Of a stretch of DNA of 64,000 bases, positions 1 through 8,309 are shown piece by piece. The translations under genes were made by a program, and so were the position numbers. The notes beneath the pieces are model-generated. The model saw nothing but the letters and a program-made list of their open reading frames with translations, was not told the DNA's origin and searched no databases. The stretch covers positions 1-64,000 of the forward strand of contig CP001627.1 in assembly GCA_000023185.1 (NCBI GenBank), written 5' to 3'. This DNA comes from Rhizobium leguminosarum bv. trifolii WSM1325 (lineage in GTDB: Bacteria; Pseudomonadota; Alphaproteobacteria; Rhizobiales; Rhizobiaceae). Positions within the stretch are counted from its first letter, which is position 1. Every line of letters begins with the position of its first letter.

Positions 1-121
1 CTCTGAGATGTGCTCGCATAAGAGCAATTAAGCGCCGATACTTGCGGTTTGGCAATATATCGCGCTTGCGATTGAATCAATTTTAAGCTGTTATTGCGCG
101 AGTGGCGGCGGGGAGAAAGCT

Positions 122-1300
122 ATGAGGGCTACAGGTCGATACGGACTGGCAATTGCTTTGTTAGCATGGGTTATCGGGATTGCGTCACCCCCGGCGGTCG
201 CGGCTCCGAACATCGTCTCCGGGTTGGAGGTTGGCTTAGGGGATTGTGTCACCGCCGACGTTCCCGGCGGGAGGGGCCTCCTTGATGCTGTCGCCAGCTC
301 GGCCATTTCAGCCGGCATCAATCTCCTCGGCAACGCTCTTGCTGAAGCGGGCAAAGACGAGACGCGGAAGGCGATGGGATCACGCAATCTCGGCGGCGGA
401 ATGACGCCTTTCCCGCAGTGCATTCAAATCGTTCTAGGCAGATTTCGCACCGACGCGGCTAGCACCGGTTCAAATTGGCTGGAATCGATCAATAAAGGCG
501 GGGATGCCAAGCTCGCTGCAAACGGCATCTGGCTGGCTGATAAGCCCGACTTCTTTCTCGAAGCCATGATTGTCCCAAGCGAAGATCGTGCAGCTGTCGC
601 GATACGTCCTCTTCTGGCCGCGATGAACGAGCCGCAGGAAAGCAGTTTTTTCGGAACCAAGACGCGCAGCGTCGTCGCACTTTTCGCTTTTTCCAAGCCC
701 GGCGAAAGCCCAAGCTTGGAGACCAATCCTTCGGCGGCGATCGAGATCGGTGCAATGGAGCCCGGCGACATCATTCGCTATCCTGTCGGCACCCCCGGCA
801 AACCGTCGACACCTTATGAATCCGCTTGGTTTACTCTTTCGGATGCGGATGCGCGAGGCCCGATGACGCTCACCGCGGTGATATCGGAGACCAAAGCAGG
901 CAACCCCCTCTTGTCCTTTCTGGGGACCGTTCTCAATGACGAGGCGGTGAAGAGTGCAGCGTCCGATAACGCCAAGGTCATGCTGCTCCCGGCAGCCCGA
1001 CAACAGGCGAACACGGCGGCTGCCATAGAAAGCCAGAATGCAGCTGCCGATCAGATCGACACAAGCTTTGCCGATGCGGTGACAAAACTGGAATTATGTC
1101 ATGGAGCCGGCGCCGATCTCAACAAGGCCGCAGAGGCACGTGCTGCCCTTCGCGCATATCTTGCGGCAAGCGCTGCCATGCCGGCCCATCCGGCCAAGAT
1201 CGATGGCGCGGCGATCGATATTCTCGATCTCACCTCTCCCGAGACGATTGCGCAGAGCTGCAGCCAACTATTTGAGCGTCTGACGGGCAAGGTGCTGTAA
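122..1300 (+). CDS. Secreted or periplasmic protein of unknown function
   Basis: I do not recognise this 392-residue protein. Its N-terminus looks like a cleavable Sec signal: Arg residues at 2 and 6, a hydrophobic stretch over residues 9-20, and a likely AVAA-type cleavage site near residue 28. It is therefore probably exported. The mature part is rich in Ala and small residues, with no repeats and no further membrane segments. A purine-rich GGGGAGAAAG lies just before the ATG, which supports the start. It stands alone, with a broken gene downstream. No function is assigned. Confidence 0.75.
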   Translation: MRATGRYGLAIALLAWVIGIASPPAVAAPNIVSGLEVGLGDCVTADVPGGRGLLDAVASSAISAGINLLGNALAEAGKDETRKAMGSRNLGGGMTPFPQCIQIVLGRFRTDAASTGSNWLESINKGGDAKLAANGIWLADKPDFFLEAMIVPSEDRAAVAIRPLLAAMNEPQESSFFGTKTRSVVALFAFSKPGESPSLETNPSAAIEIGAMEPGDIIRYPVGTPGKPSTPYESAWFTLSDADARGPMTLTAVISETKAGNPLLSFLGTVLNDEAVKSAASDNAKVMLLPAARQQANTAAAIESQNAAADQIDTSFADAVTKLELCHGAGADLNKAAEARAALRAYLAASAAMPAHPAKIDGAAIDILDLTSPETIAQSCSQLFERLTGKVL

Positions 1301-1495
1301 GTGCGTGGACCTGTGACACACGAGGATGGCGGCCTGCCCTGAAGTGCGCCTAAGCAACGCCGGCGACCGTCAGGCCATACGCCCAGGGGTCGTCATTCCG
1401 CCCCGGATTGCCTACCGGTAATAGCGCAATCTCTGGTAGTGATTGCGAAGCAAAAGAATTTCTGCCGCCTTGAGTTGGTTATTGTGGGGAGCGAG

Positions 1496-2256
1496 ATGAT
1501 TGACGAAAAGGATTGGGTCGCCAAATGGGCCTAGGACGCCGAAAGCCTGATCAACCTGATGCCTGCCTACCAGATGAACCCCGACCCAGATCGGGCCGAT
1601 CGTCCGCAACACCGCCTACGGAAAGAAGCAACTGGTCCATGCGCGCTGGGGACTGCCCTCGCCGCGCTTCGCACTTGAGAAGGCGGCCAAAGCCAAGGCC
1701 GAGAAACTTGCGGCGAAAGGCAAGCCATTCGATCTCGAAGAGCTGATCCGTATGGAGGCCGACCGCGGCACGACCAACGTGCGCAAGCTTAATTTTCCAC
1801 ACTGGAAACGATGGTTCGGCGTCGAAAGCCGAAGCCTCGTCCCGGTCACCAGTTTCGCGGAACCGGATCCGGCCAGCCAGGAGCAAGGCGGCAACGTGCC
1901 GAACGCCTGGTTCGCTCGCGACGAAGGTAAGCCGCTGATGTTCTTTTGCCGGCATCCACGTGCCGCAGTGGCAGAGTGTCCGAAAGGTCAGGGACGGTCT
2001 GACCACCGACGATCTCTATGGGTTTCTGACTACGGATCCCAACGACCTGATGAAACCCATCCATGAAAAGGCCATGCCGGTTCTGTTGCTGACGAAGGAA
2101 GAGACCGAAATCTGGATGCGGGCGCCCTGGCAAGAGGCCAAGGAACTGGCCCGTCCGTTACCGAATGACGCGCTGATCATTTCATCACGCGAACCGTACG
2201 GATCGACGGTTGTCTCGAAATCCGGAGAGCTGGTGGAACAGGGCAGTCTACTTTGA
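1496..2256 (+). pseudogene. Broken SRAP-family (SOS response-associated peptidase, YedK/HMCES-type) gene
   Basis: Joining three reading frames gives a recognisable rhizobial SRAP-like protein of about 250 residues. It runs from a DEKDWVAKWA start, through VRNTAYGKKQ, HARWGLPSP, a GTTNVRK segment and LVPVTSFAEPD, to a tail near EPYGSTVV and EQGSLL. SRAP proteins act on abasic sites in single-stranded DNA. The gene has a TAG stop at 1532-1534 where homologues read through, an extra base near 1583-1587, and an extra T in the run near 1944-1947. Three independent lesions mean it is dead. The usual catalytic Cys2 is not visible at this start. The family call rests on remembered conserved blocks. 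Confidence 0.75.
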
Positions 2257-2285
2257 CGCCTGAATTCGGGACTTGAATCGGAAAA

Positions 2286-2320
2286 CGAAAAAGCCTGCCG
2301 CGGGAGGAGGTGCGGCAGGC
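2286..2320 (-). terminator. Rho-independent terminator of the small RNA
   Basis: The stem GCCTGCCGC / GCGGCAGGC (2293-2301, 2312-2320) is perfect. On the minus strand it is followed by TTTTTCGTTTTC, which fixes the direction of the sRNA. The loop is itself an anti-Shine-Dalgarno motif. Confidence 0.85.
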
Positions 2321-2445
2321 TTCTCGAAATATTGAACAACGGCTGGGAGGAGGAGCGCCGCTGTTCCGTCAGGCGCCCCCCGGGAGGAGGAATGGGTCGC
2401 CTGAGACACGAAGCTCTGCGGGAGGAGGTGCATTGCTTCGTTGAG
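2286..2445 (-). ncRNA. Cuckoo / alpha-r14-type small RNA with four anti-Shine-Dalgarno hairpin loops
   Basis: On the minus strand the motif CCTCCTCCC occurs four times, at 2420-2428, 2382-2390, 2345-2353 and 2302-2310. Each copy lies in a hairpin loop. The last stem is perfect (2293-2301 with 2312-2320, 9 bp) and runs into a T-rich tract, so it is also the terminator. The first pairs GAAGC with GCTTC (2410-2414, 2435-2439) and the second pairs around 2371-2378 with 2393-2401. Loops exposing CCUCCUCCC define the alphaproteobacterial cuckoo RNAs and the rhizobial alpha-r14 group that includes NfeR1, which are thought to pair with Shine-Dalgarno sequences of mRNAs. The 5' end is not fixed, and I found no convincing promoter between 2445 and 2546. 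Confidence 0.8.
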
Positions 2446-2546
2446 GTGAAGATATCAGAGGCTGCCTCGACGGCCAGCGCTCAGATCGCAGTGCAGCCAT
2501 GCACTTGCTGCAATGCAATATAGATCCTGTGCTCATTTTTCCGCCA

Positions 2547-2873
2547 TTATGGTCGAGACGCGGCTTTCGCTGTACTGGGCACGAAACCGAGAACGAATTC
2601 GATCACCTTAGCGGAGGACATTTCGCACGGCTTTAGTATCGGCCCAGGTCCAGCCAATCGATAAAGGTTGAAGCTGACGATATCGGTTCCGCTAAGCTCC
2701 TCGCCATAGAGCCAGATCCGTTTGCCATCCTCCGACCGCTTAACGGTCACGCCCCATGGTCGATTACCAAAATGTCCGTCGATATCACCGTCCGGCAATT
2801 TCGCAAGCGCGTCTTCGAACGTCGCCTGGATTGATGGAAGTGTTTTGCCGCCGGCGGTCATGGTGCCAGGCAT
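2547..2873 (-). CDS. Small hypothetical protein
   Basis: This is a 108-residue protein that I do not assign to a family. It has no signal peptide or membrane segment, and it looks like a small alpha/beta cytoplasmic protein (a GNRPWGVTVKR then GKRIWLYGEELSG region resembles beta strands). An in-frame ATG at residue 4 could be the real start. It lies upstream of and in the same direction as the sRNA, with about 100 bp between its stop and the sRNA. Confidence 0.5.
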   Translation of the reverse strand: MPGTMTAGGKTLPSIQATFEDALAKLPDGDIDGHFGNRPWGVTVKRSEDGKRIWLYGEELSGTDIVSFNLYRLAGPGPILKPCEMSSAKVIEFVLGFVPSTAKAASRP

Positions 2874-3236
2874 TCGTCGCAGATCCCGCAGCCATCGTCA
2901 TCCATGCTCAAGGCCGGACGTAATCTTCGACAGCACGGACATGTCGTTGCATCCGACGCACACGTGTCATCGCGGTCCGGCGGAAGAATTTCAATATAGA
3001 ATTCCGACAGCATATCGGCCGCGCTTCGATCCATGGCGATGCTCCAGTTCGGGGTAAACTAGAGATAGTGAGCCTCGATGGTTGCACAAGCCGGCAAGAG
3101 ATCGCAGTCGGAGACGATCCAATTGCGTCCACGTTGCGCGCTGCTATGTTGAGAGAGAATGGCAGGAATCACGGCGAGACCGGGTGGCAGCGACGGAACA
3201 CGTCACGCGAAGCCGCCATCGATAAGCGAGACGACG

Positions 3237-3734
3237 ATGGCTGATTTTTCCCACAAGACGGATATCGAGATCGATCAGTGGATCAGGAACTTTGAGAAAC
3301 GCTGCCAGACCGAAGCCCCATTGTATCTCGAATTGCTCGAAGAACGGGGCCATCGCGCTGGAAGGCGGGCAGGCCTTGATCTTGAGAAGTCACTTGCAGC
3401 CCTGAAGCGGGCGGCCATCTCCGGAACCTGCATAAGCTACGGAGATTTGGCAAAAGCGAGCGGTGTCGAGTGGAGCAAGGCGCGACATCAGCTGAACGGA
3501 AAGAATGGACACCTCGACCGGCTTCTAGAAATCTGCCACGCCCGCAAACTGCCATTGCTGACGGCCATCTGCGTGAATCAAGGCAGCTTACAAGAGGGCG
3601 AGCTGGAGGAGAATGCGTTGAAAGGCTTTTCCGAAGGTGCGCGGCGTATTGGTAGGTCCTTCAGCGACGACCTAGATTTCCATCTCGCCTGCAGAGAGGA
3701 GTGCTGGAACTGGGGCCGAATGCAGTTGGGGTAG
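3237..3734 (+). CDS. Hypothetical protein with a predicted helix-turn-helix segment
   Basis: From the ATG at 3237 the protein has about 165 residues. An in-frame ATG at 3159, with a GAGAGA just before it, would give 191. The first 50 residues are helical and charged. The middle part (ISYGDLAKASGVEWSKARHQLNG) looks like a winged-helix or HTH segment, and it is followed by LLEICHARKLPLLTAICVN. I remember similar sequences among unnamed proteobacterial proteins but cannot name a function. About 70 bp separate it from the next gene on the same strand, so they could be co-transcribed. Confidence 0.55.
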   Translation: MADFSHKTDIEIDQWIRNFEKRCQTEAPLYLELLEERGHRAGRRAGLDLEKSLAALKRAAISGTCISYGDLAKASGVEWSKARHQLNGKNGHLDRLLEICHARKLPLLTAICVNQGSLQEGELEENALKGFSEGARRIGRSFSDDLDFHLACREECWNWGRMQLG

Positions 3735-3802
3735 CGAAGTTCCATCTCTTCGTCAGGAGCAGGGGACCGATCAAAGAATCTTCAGAACAGGAACGCTGAC
3801 GC

Positions 3803-5080
3803 ATGCAATTGTCTCGGCTCGAGCTTTACAAGCGCGTAAGTGCCAGGCCTTTAAGCAAGCTTGCCGCGGAATTGGGTACGACCGGGACCGCCTTAGCTGC
3901 GGTGTGCAAGAAGTATCAGGTCCCCTATCCTGGTTCCGGATACTGGACGCGAAAATCCTTAGGTCTCCCAGTTGAGCTACCCGCATTGCCGGAAGCGCCT
4001 GATGAAGTGATCGAGATCACGCCGGCGATCTCGAAGCCCCGGCGACCGAGAACACCCAAGGATCAACCCTCGAAGGACAGGGCCCCAAAAAAAGCCCGCC
4101 GGATGGAACATCATCCACTTCTTTTTGGCGTCGAGGGGCATTTGCGTAAGTCGAGGGAGGTAAAAGACGGTGAGTTCCTGCGTCCTTACAAGCGGCTCCT
4201 CCCCGACTTGATTTCGTCGGAAGTCGCACTGCCAAGGACACTTCGTATCGCGAACGCCCTTTACCTCGCGCTGGATGAGCGGGGTTATCGCATTCACATC
4301 GCCCCGCAAAGCGATGACATTGGTCGGATTCTCGTGTCCGAACAGGAAGTTGAGCTCAAGGACCGGAAGTATGGACGCTATTATTCAAGCGGGATCTGGG
4401 GACCTGACCGAGCGACCATCTTTTACATCGACAGCGTGCCTATAGGCCTGGCCATCACGGAAATGACTGAAAGGGTGACGATGCGATACATCAACGGCGA
4501 TTATTATCGGGAGGACAGCAAGCTCGTCCGGTCAATGAAACCGTGGCAGATGACGCATTCCTGGACGACGGAGCAGGACATGCCCTCCGGCCGCCTGAGG
4601 ATAATCGCCTACTCTGCAAAGAAGGGTGTCGAGTGGTCGGCCAGATGGCAGGATGCGCAAGAGCAGCCCCTTGAAAAGGCCATGTCAACGATCGTCGAGA
4701 CATTGCTGGCTTCGCACGATGACATTTTGCAGCTGATGATCGCCGAAGATGCAGCCGAAGCCAGGAGAAAGAAAGAGCGGGCGGAGGAATGGGAGCGCTA
4801 CGAGCGACGAGAGGACGCTCGAAAGGTCGCGCAGGCTCTCTCAGACAGCCGGCAGCAGCTTGCCGAAACCATCGAGAAATGGGCAAAGGCGATGGCAGTA
4901 GAACGCTTCTTCGCTGACGCCGAGGAGCGTTTGAATAAACTCGACAACGAGCGTCGCCAACGCCTCGAAGAGCGGCTGGAGCTTGCGAGGGCCATGATGG
5001 GCAGCATCGATCCCCTGGACTTCATTGAAAATTGGAAGGCACCTGATGAGAGATACCGATCAAAGTATCGGGAAGATTAG
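3803..5080 (+). CDS. HTH-domain protein of unknown function, paralogue A
   Basis: This is a 425-residue protein. Residues 1-52 form a compact N-terminal domain with a predicted helix-turn-helix (SKLAAELGTTGTALAAVCKK) ending in a QVPYPGSGYW motif. It is followed by a basic linker and a mixed domain. The C-terminal third (about 315-410) is strongly charged, rich in Glu, Arg and Lys, and likely a coiled coil. The protein at 6529-7896 has the same N-terminal pattern (ELG..., CxKxQVPxPxxGYWxR) and the same length class, so the two are paralogues. Such proteins are common on accessory replicons and islands, but I know no function. DNA binding is inferred only. Confidence 0.7.
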   Translation: MQLSRLELYKRVSARPLSKLAAELGTTGTALAAVCKKYQVPYPGSGYWTRKSLGLPVELPALPEAPDEVIEITPAISKPRRPRTPKDQPSKDRAPKKARRMEHHPLLFGVEGHLRKSREVKDGEFLRPYKRLLPDLISSEVALPRTLRIANALYLALDERGYRIHIAPQSDDIGRILVSEQEVELKDRKYGRYYSSGIWGPDRATIFYIDSVPIGLAITEMTERVTMRYINGDYYREDSKLVRSMKPWQMTHSWTTEQDMPSGRLRIIAYSAKKGVEWSARWQDAQEQPLEKAMSTIVETLLASHDDILQLMIAEDAAEARRKKERAEEWERYERREDARKVAQALSDSRQQLAETIEKWAKAMAVERFFADAEERLNKLDNERRQRLEERLELARAMMGSIDPLDFIENWKAPDERYRSKYRED

Positions 5081-5369
5081 AGCGCAGGCAAAGAGACGCT
5101 CGCCCACTGCTAGCTACAGGGTTTACCACTCTTCCGCCGAGGCCAAGCCTAGTCTCGAACAAAACGATGGAAGGCATTGGAGCTTTCAGCAACGCGCGCA
5201 AAAGCGAAAGGTCAGGATAGGCTGCCCCCGCCGGACCGCTCTGCGGACATTAACAAAGCTTGGCCATACGGCGCCAGCGATGGACCGGCTTTTGTTGGTT
5301 GATGCGGTCCAGCTCCCGTTGTAGCTTCGCTGCGAAATCGCGGCACGCTTAGATAGGATTGGAATTTCC

Positions 5370-5573
5370 ATGGCAACCGGTACCGTCAAATTCTTTAATG
5401 ACGACAAAGGCTTCGGCTTCATTACACCCGAGAATGGCGGACAGGACGTCTTCGTCCATGTGTCTGCACTGCAACGTGGCGGTTCACTGCGTGAAGGCGA
5501 TAAGGTGAGCTTCGAAGTTGGACAGGATCGCAAAACCGGAAAGTCCAAAGCAGAGAATGTATCGGTCCTGTAA
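5370..5573 (+). CDS. cspA: Cold-shock family protein (CspA-like)
   Basis: At 67 residues this has the usual Csp size. It is a single OB-fold domain with both RNA-binding motifs: RNP1 as KGFGFI near residue 13 and RNP2 as VFVHVS near residue 26. Csp proteins bind single-stranded RNA and DNA and melt mRNA structure; in rhizobia several copies exist and not all are cold induced. The roughly 290 bp upstream hold no gene I can support, so a long 5' leader of the kind known for csp mRNAs is possible but not shown. The next gene, 69 bp downstream, encodes an RNA-directed NYN protein. Confidence 0.95.
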   Translation: MATGTVKFFNDDKGFGFITPENGGQDVFVHVSALQRGGSLREGDKVSFEVGQDRKTGKSKAENVSVL

Positions 5574-5642
5574 CTCCAGGACGTTGTAACTATCCAGCCT
5601 GCCAACATCGTGTGGAGCATGGCCATAGGAAGAGGCTGACAG

Positions 5643-6431
5643 ATGACCGGCACATCCGACACCTTGGCTCTCCTCATCGATGGCGATAACGCTTCGCCGA
5701 AGATCGTCAGCGGGCTCCTTGCGGAGATCGCCACCTATGGCACCGCCAGTGTGAGGCGCATCTATGGCGATTGGACCAAGCCAAATCTCAACGGCTGGAA
5801 AGAGTGCCTGCTGGAGCATTCAATTCAGCCCGTCCAGCAATTTGCCTACACGACGGGAAAGAATGCCACGGACGGCGCAATGATAATCGACGCGATGGAC
5901 CTACTCTATACCGGCCGTTTTTCCGCATTCTGCATCGTTTCCAGCGATAGCGATTTCGCCAGGCTGGCGTCGCGCATCCGCGAACAGGGCGTCACAGTCT
6001 ACGGCTTCGGTGAACGGAAGACACCGCGTCCGTTCATAACCGCATGCGACAAGTTCGTCTATTTCGATGTCCTCAACGCCAATTCAGTCGAGTCCGATTT
6101 ACGGCAAGACGCGCGCCCGGCTGCCGCGGCGAAGGCCAAGGCAATACCGGCCAAGGTGCCGGCAAAACCTAGGCTCGACGCTGCCGCCTTAAAGATGTTG
6201 GAAAACGCCGTGATAGCATCAGCCGACGAAGACGGCCGCGCAAACCTGGCCCGTGTCGGCGCTCATCTTGCAAAACAATCATCAGATTTTGACGCCCGCA
6301 ACTACGGTTTTGCCCGTCTCACCGACTTGGTCGAGGCGTCTGGCATCGTGGACGTGGAGCGAAGCGGCGACAGCCCAAAGATCGTCACGGTGCGCATGAA
6401 GGGGAAGGCAAGGCCAAGGTCTAACGGCTAG
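5643..6431 (+). CDS. NYN-domain ribonuclease-like protein with C-terminal OST-HTH/LOTUS domain
   Basis: The protein has 262 residues. Residues 5-145 form a PIN-related NYN (LabA/DUF88) domain, with the acidic residues expected for metal binding in ALLIDGDN (about 10-17), ATDGAMIIDAMD and SSDSDFARLA. A Lys/Ala-Pro-rich linker follows, then a C-terminal segment of about 75 residues (AVIASADEDGRANLARVGAHL ... YGFARLTDLVEA) that matches the OST-HTH/LOTUS fold. The predicted role is RNA cleavage or RNA binding in the cytoplasm. It directly follows the cold-shock gene on the same strand, and the two may form one RNA-metabolism unit. A GAGG-type site precedes the ATG. Confidence 0.88.
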   Translation: MTGTSDTLALLIDGDNASPKIVSGLLAEIATYGTASVRRIYGDWTKPNLNGWKECLLEHSIQPVQQFAYTTGKNATDGAMIIDAMDLLYTGRFSAFCIVSSDSDFARLASRIREQGVTVYGFGERKTPRPFITACDKFVYFDVLNANSVESDLRQDARPAAAAKAKAIPAKVPAKPRLDAAALKMLENAVIASADEDGRANLARVGAHLAKQSSDFDARNYGFARLTDLVEASGIVDVERSGDSPKIVTVRMKGKARPRSNG

Positions 6432-6528
6432 GCCCGATCGCGCATGAGACGAGGGCCGTTATATCGAGAATGTCCCGCTCCAATCACGTGCTGCCTCGAT
6501 GAACTCGTTCGCATGAAAAAGACGCTTG

Positions 6529-7896
6529 ATGATGCCACAACGGGGACTTTCCAGGGAAGAACTCTTCGCCCTTGTATGGGAGAAGCCGACCAGCGAGATC
6601 GCCAAGGAACTTGGCCTGTCGGACGTGGCCATAGGCAAGCTCTGCACAAAGTTGCAGGTCCCGAAGCCGCCTCGCGGATATTGGGCCCGCATGCAGGCCG
6701 GGCAACGACCACGCCGACCCGCCTTGGCTGCCTTCCGCGAGGAACTGGAAGCGAAGCGCCGCGACGAGCTGCGTGAGAAAACAGCGGAATCGCTTTCGAA
6801 ACTGCAACGCCGGTTCCTTGAACTGGCGCTGGCGGAGCTGAACAGCAAAGGCGCCGGACTCGCTCCACCACTAGGCGCGAGGCCGTTAGTCAATCTTGAT
6901 CGCGATGTCGCCGCTCAGGTCCTCCTGCTTATCCAAGGCCGGGGACAGGTTTGGGTGGAAGAGGGTCGCATTGCCACGCGATGGGGACCGTCCGTCCGAA
7001 ACAGCGTCGGCAGGCTGGTTGAACGACTGCTGCCGCTTGCGCGGGAACAGCTCCTGGTGTTCGAGACCGAAAGTAAACGGACATCTTTTCGGGCGGACGG
7101 GCCGGTGATTTTCATCCGTCTGACCAAGCGTTTGCAGGCACGGGTCGTCGGACTGGCGAACATCGTCCGGGATCAGGATCTTCAGCATGTCGTCATGCCT
7201 CTTGTGGCGGCCGACCATGCCTGGTCCACACATCATCTCTATTCGCCGGAATCGCACCTGTTCCTCGACAGCTGGCTCTGTGTCTCGGCCCGCGAGATCT
7301 GGGTGGAATGGAACCGCAAGTCTTGGCGCGAGGAAGATCCGCCCGAGCGGCATGCCACCAATCGGATAGGGCTGAGCGACGTAATGCCAGTCGACTTCTT
7401 GCCTGGCTCGGACAAGGCGCTTTCTCCGGTAATCTCGGGAGTGGCAATCAAGCCGTACGCCGATCGCCTTCGCGCCGTGCAGGAGGCAGAGCGGGTCCAT
7501 GAGATGATGAGCACCGCCGCGTACGCGATGCAGAAGGAGGTCCCAGGAGAGTTTCTTTCCGTGGTGGACCGATTGTGGTTTGGAGAGGAACGCCCCTTCC
7601 AGGCAGCGCGCGATGCTTTTCGGCATGTAGAAACAGAGCTGGAACGATGGGAGACCGAGCTTGAAGCGGAACGATCGGCGCTTGCCCGATCAATCCTCGG
7701 AATTGTGCCTGGAGACATCGCGACCTCCGAAAGCCGGGGCAAGCTCCTGCGGCTTTCGGTCACGAGCGTGACTCTTTACTCGAGCGGCGGCTGCGTCAGT
7801 TTCATGGTGTCCGGAATTCGCTTTCGAAAGGACGGAACGCTCGGCAAGTTGCAGGAAACGTTGAGTTTGTCTTTTGCCGACGAAAGGCAAACTTGA
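6529..7896 (+). CDS. HTH-domain protein of unknown function, paralogue B
   Basis: The protein has about 455 residues. Two adjacent ATGs (6529, 6532) and a TTG at 6526 are possible starts. Residues 1-60 carry the same N-terminal module as the protein at 3803: SREELFALVWEKP, an HTH-like ELGLSDVAIGKLCTKLQVP, then PRGYWARMQAG. The middle is alpha/beta, and a charged helical segment (near residues 360-390) precedes a beta-rich C-terminus. A role in DNA binding is inferred from the HTH only. The two paralogues flank the cspA-NYN pair on the same strand. Confidence 0.7.
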   Translation: MMPQRGLSREELFALVWEKPTSEIAKELGLSDVAIGKLCTKLQVPKPPRGYWARMQAGQRPRRPALAAFREELEAKRRDELREKTAESLSKLQRRFLELALAELNSKGAGLAPPLGARPLVNLDRDVAAQVLLLIQGRGQVWVEEGRIATRWGPSVRNSVGRLVERLLPLAREQLLVFETESKRTSFRADGPVIFIRLTKRLQARVVGLANIVRDQDLQHVVMPLVAADHAWSTHHLYSPESHLFLDSWLCVSAREIWVEWNRKSWREEDPPERHATNRIGLSDVMPVDFLPGSDKALSPVISGVAIKPYADRLRAVQEAERVHEMMSTAAYAMQKEVPGEFLSVVDRLWFGEERPFQAARDAFRHVETELERWETELEAERSALARSILGIVPGDIATSESRGKLLRLSVTSVTLYSSGGCVSFMVSGIRFRKDGTLGKLQETLSLSFADERQT

Positions 7897-8309
7897 TAGC
7901 GAGAGCGCGACTGTTTGACGGATGAAGGCGGATGCTGGCAAGCCTCTGAAATCCTGCCCGACGGCCCCGGTGCATCGTGCGCCACTTGAGTGAGCGCCTT
8001 GATGAGATATGAACCTTCGACGTGCCAATTCTCCAGGGCGTACTGGCGTCTCATCATATTGATCTCGTTTTGCTTCTATCGTGCCCGAGCGCGTGGTGTA
8101 GCTGTGCGTCATAGCCATCGCTCTTTTGCGGTAGAGTCGGTGCTTATGACCAACCTGAAGGATATTACCGATGGCTATGAAGCCCAGGCGCGCTGTTACA
8201 CGATCGGGTCCGCAACCGGCAAAAGAGCCACCATCCTATCAAAGTCTCGAAGAAAACAGAAAATTCGTATTTGCCAGTGTATTCAGGAGAGATCCAACGG
8301 GGAAAAAAA
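7897..8309. other. Intergenic region at the left edge of the AT-rich accessory block
   Basis: I see no supported gene in these 413 bp. A possible 108-codon frame at 7990-8316 lacks recognisable protein features and overlaps the next start. Base composition becomes AT-richer from about 8040 onward, which fits the edge of acquired DNA. Confidence 0.5.

Noticed and set aside
2302..2428. Four regularly spaced GGGAGGAGG repeats as a CRISPR array or a tandem repeat
   Set aside because: Only 9 bp are repeated, spacing is irregular, and each copy lies in its own hairpin with a terminator, which fits an sRNA instead.
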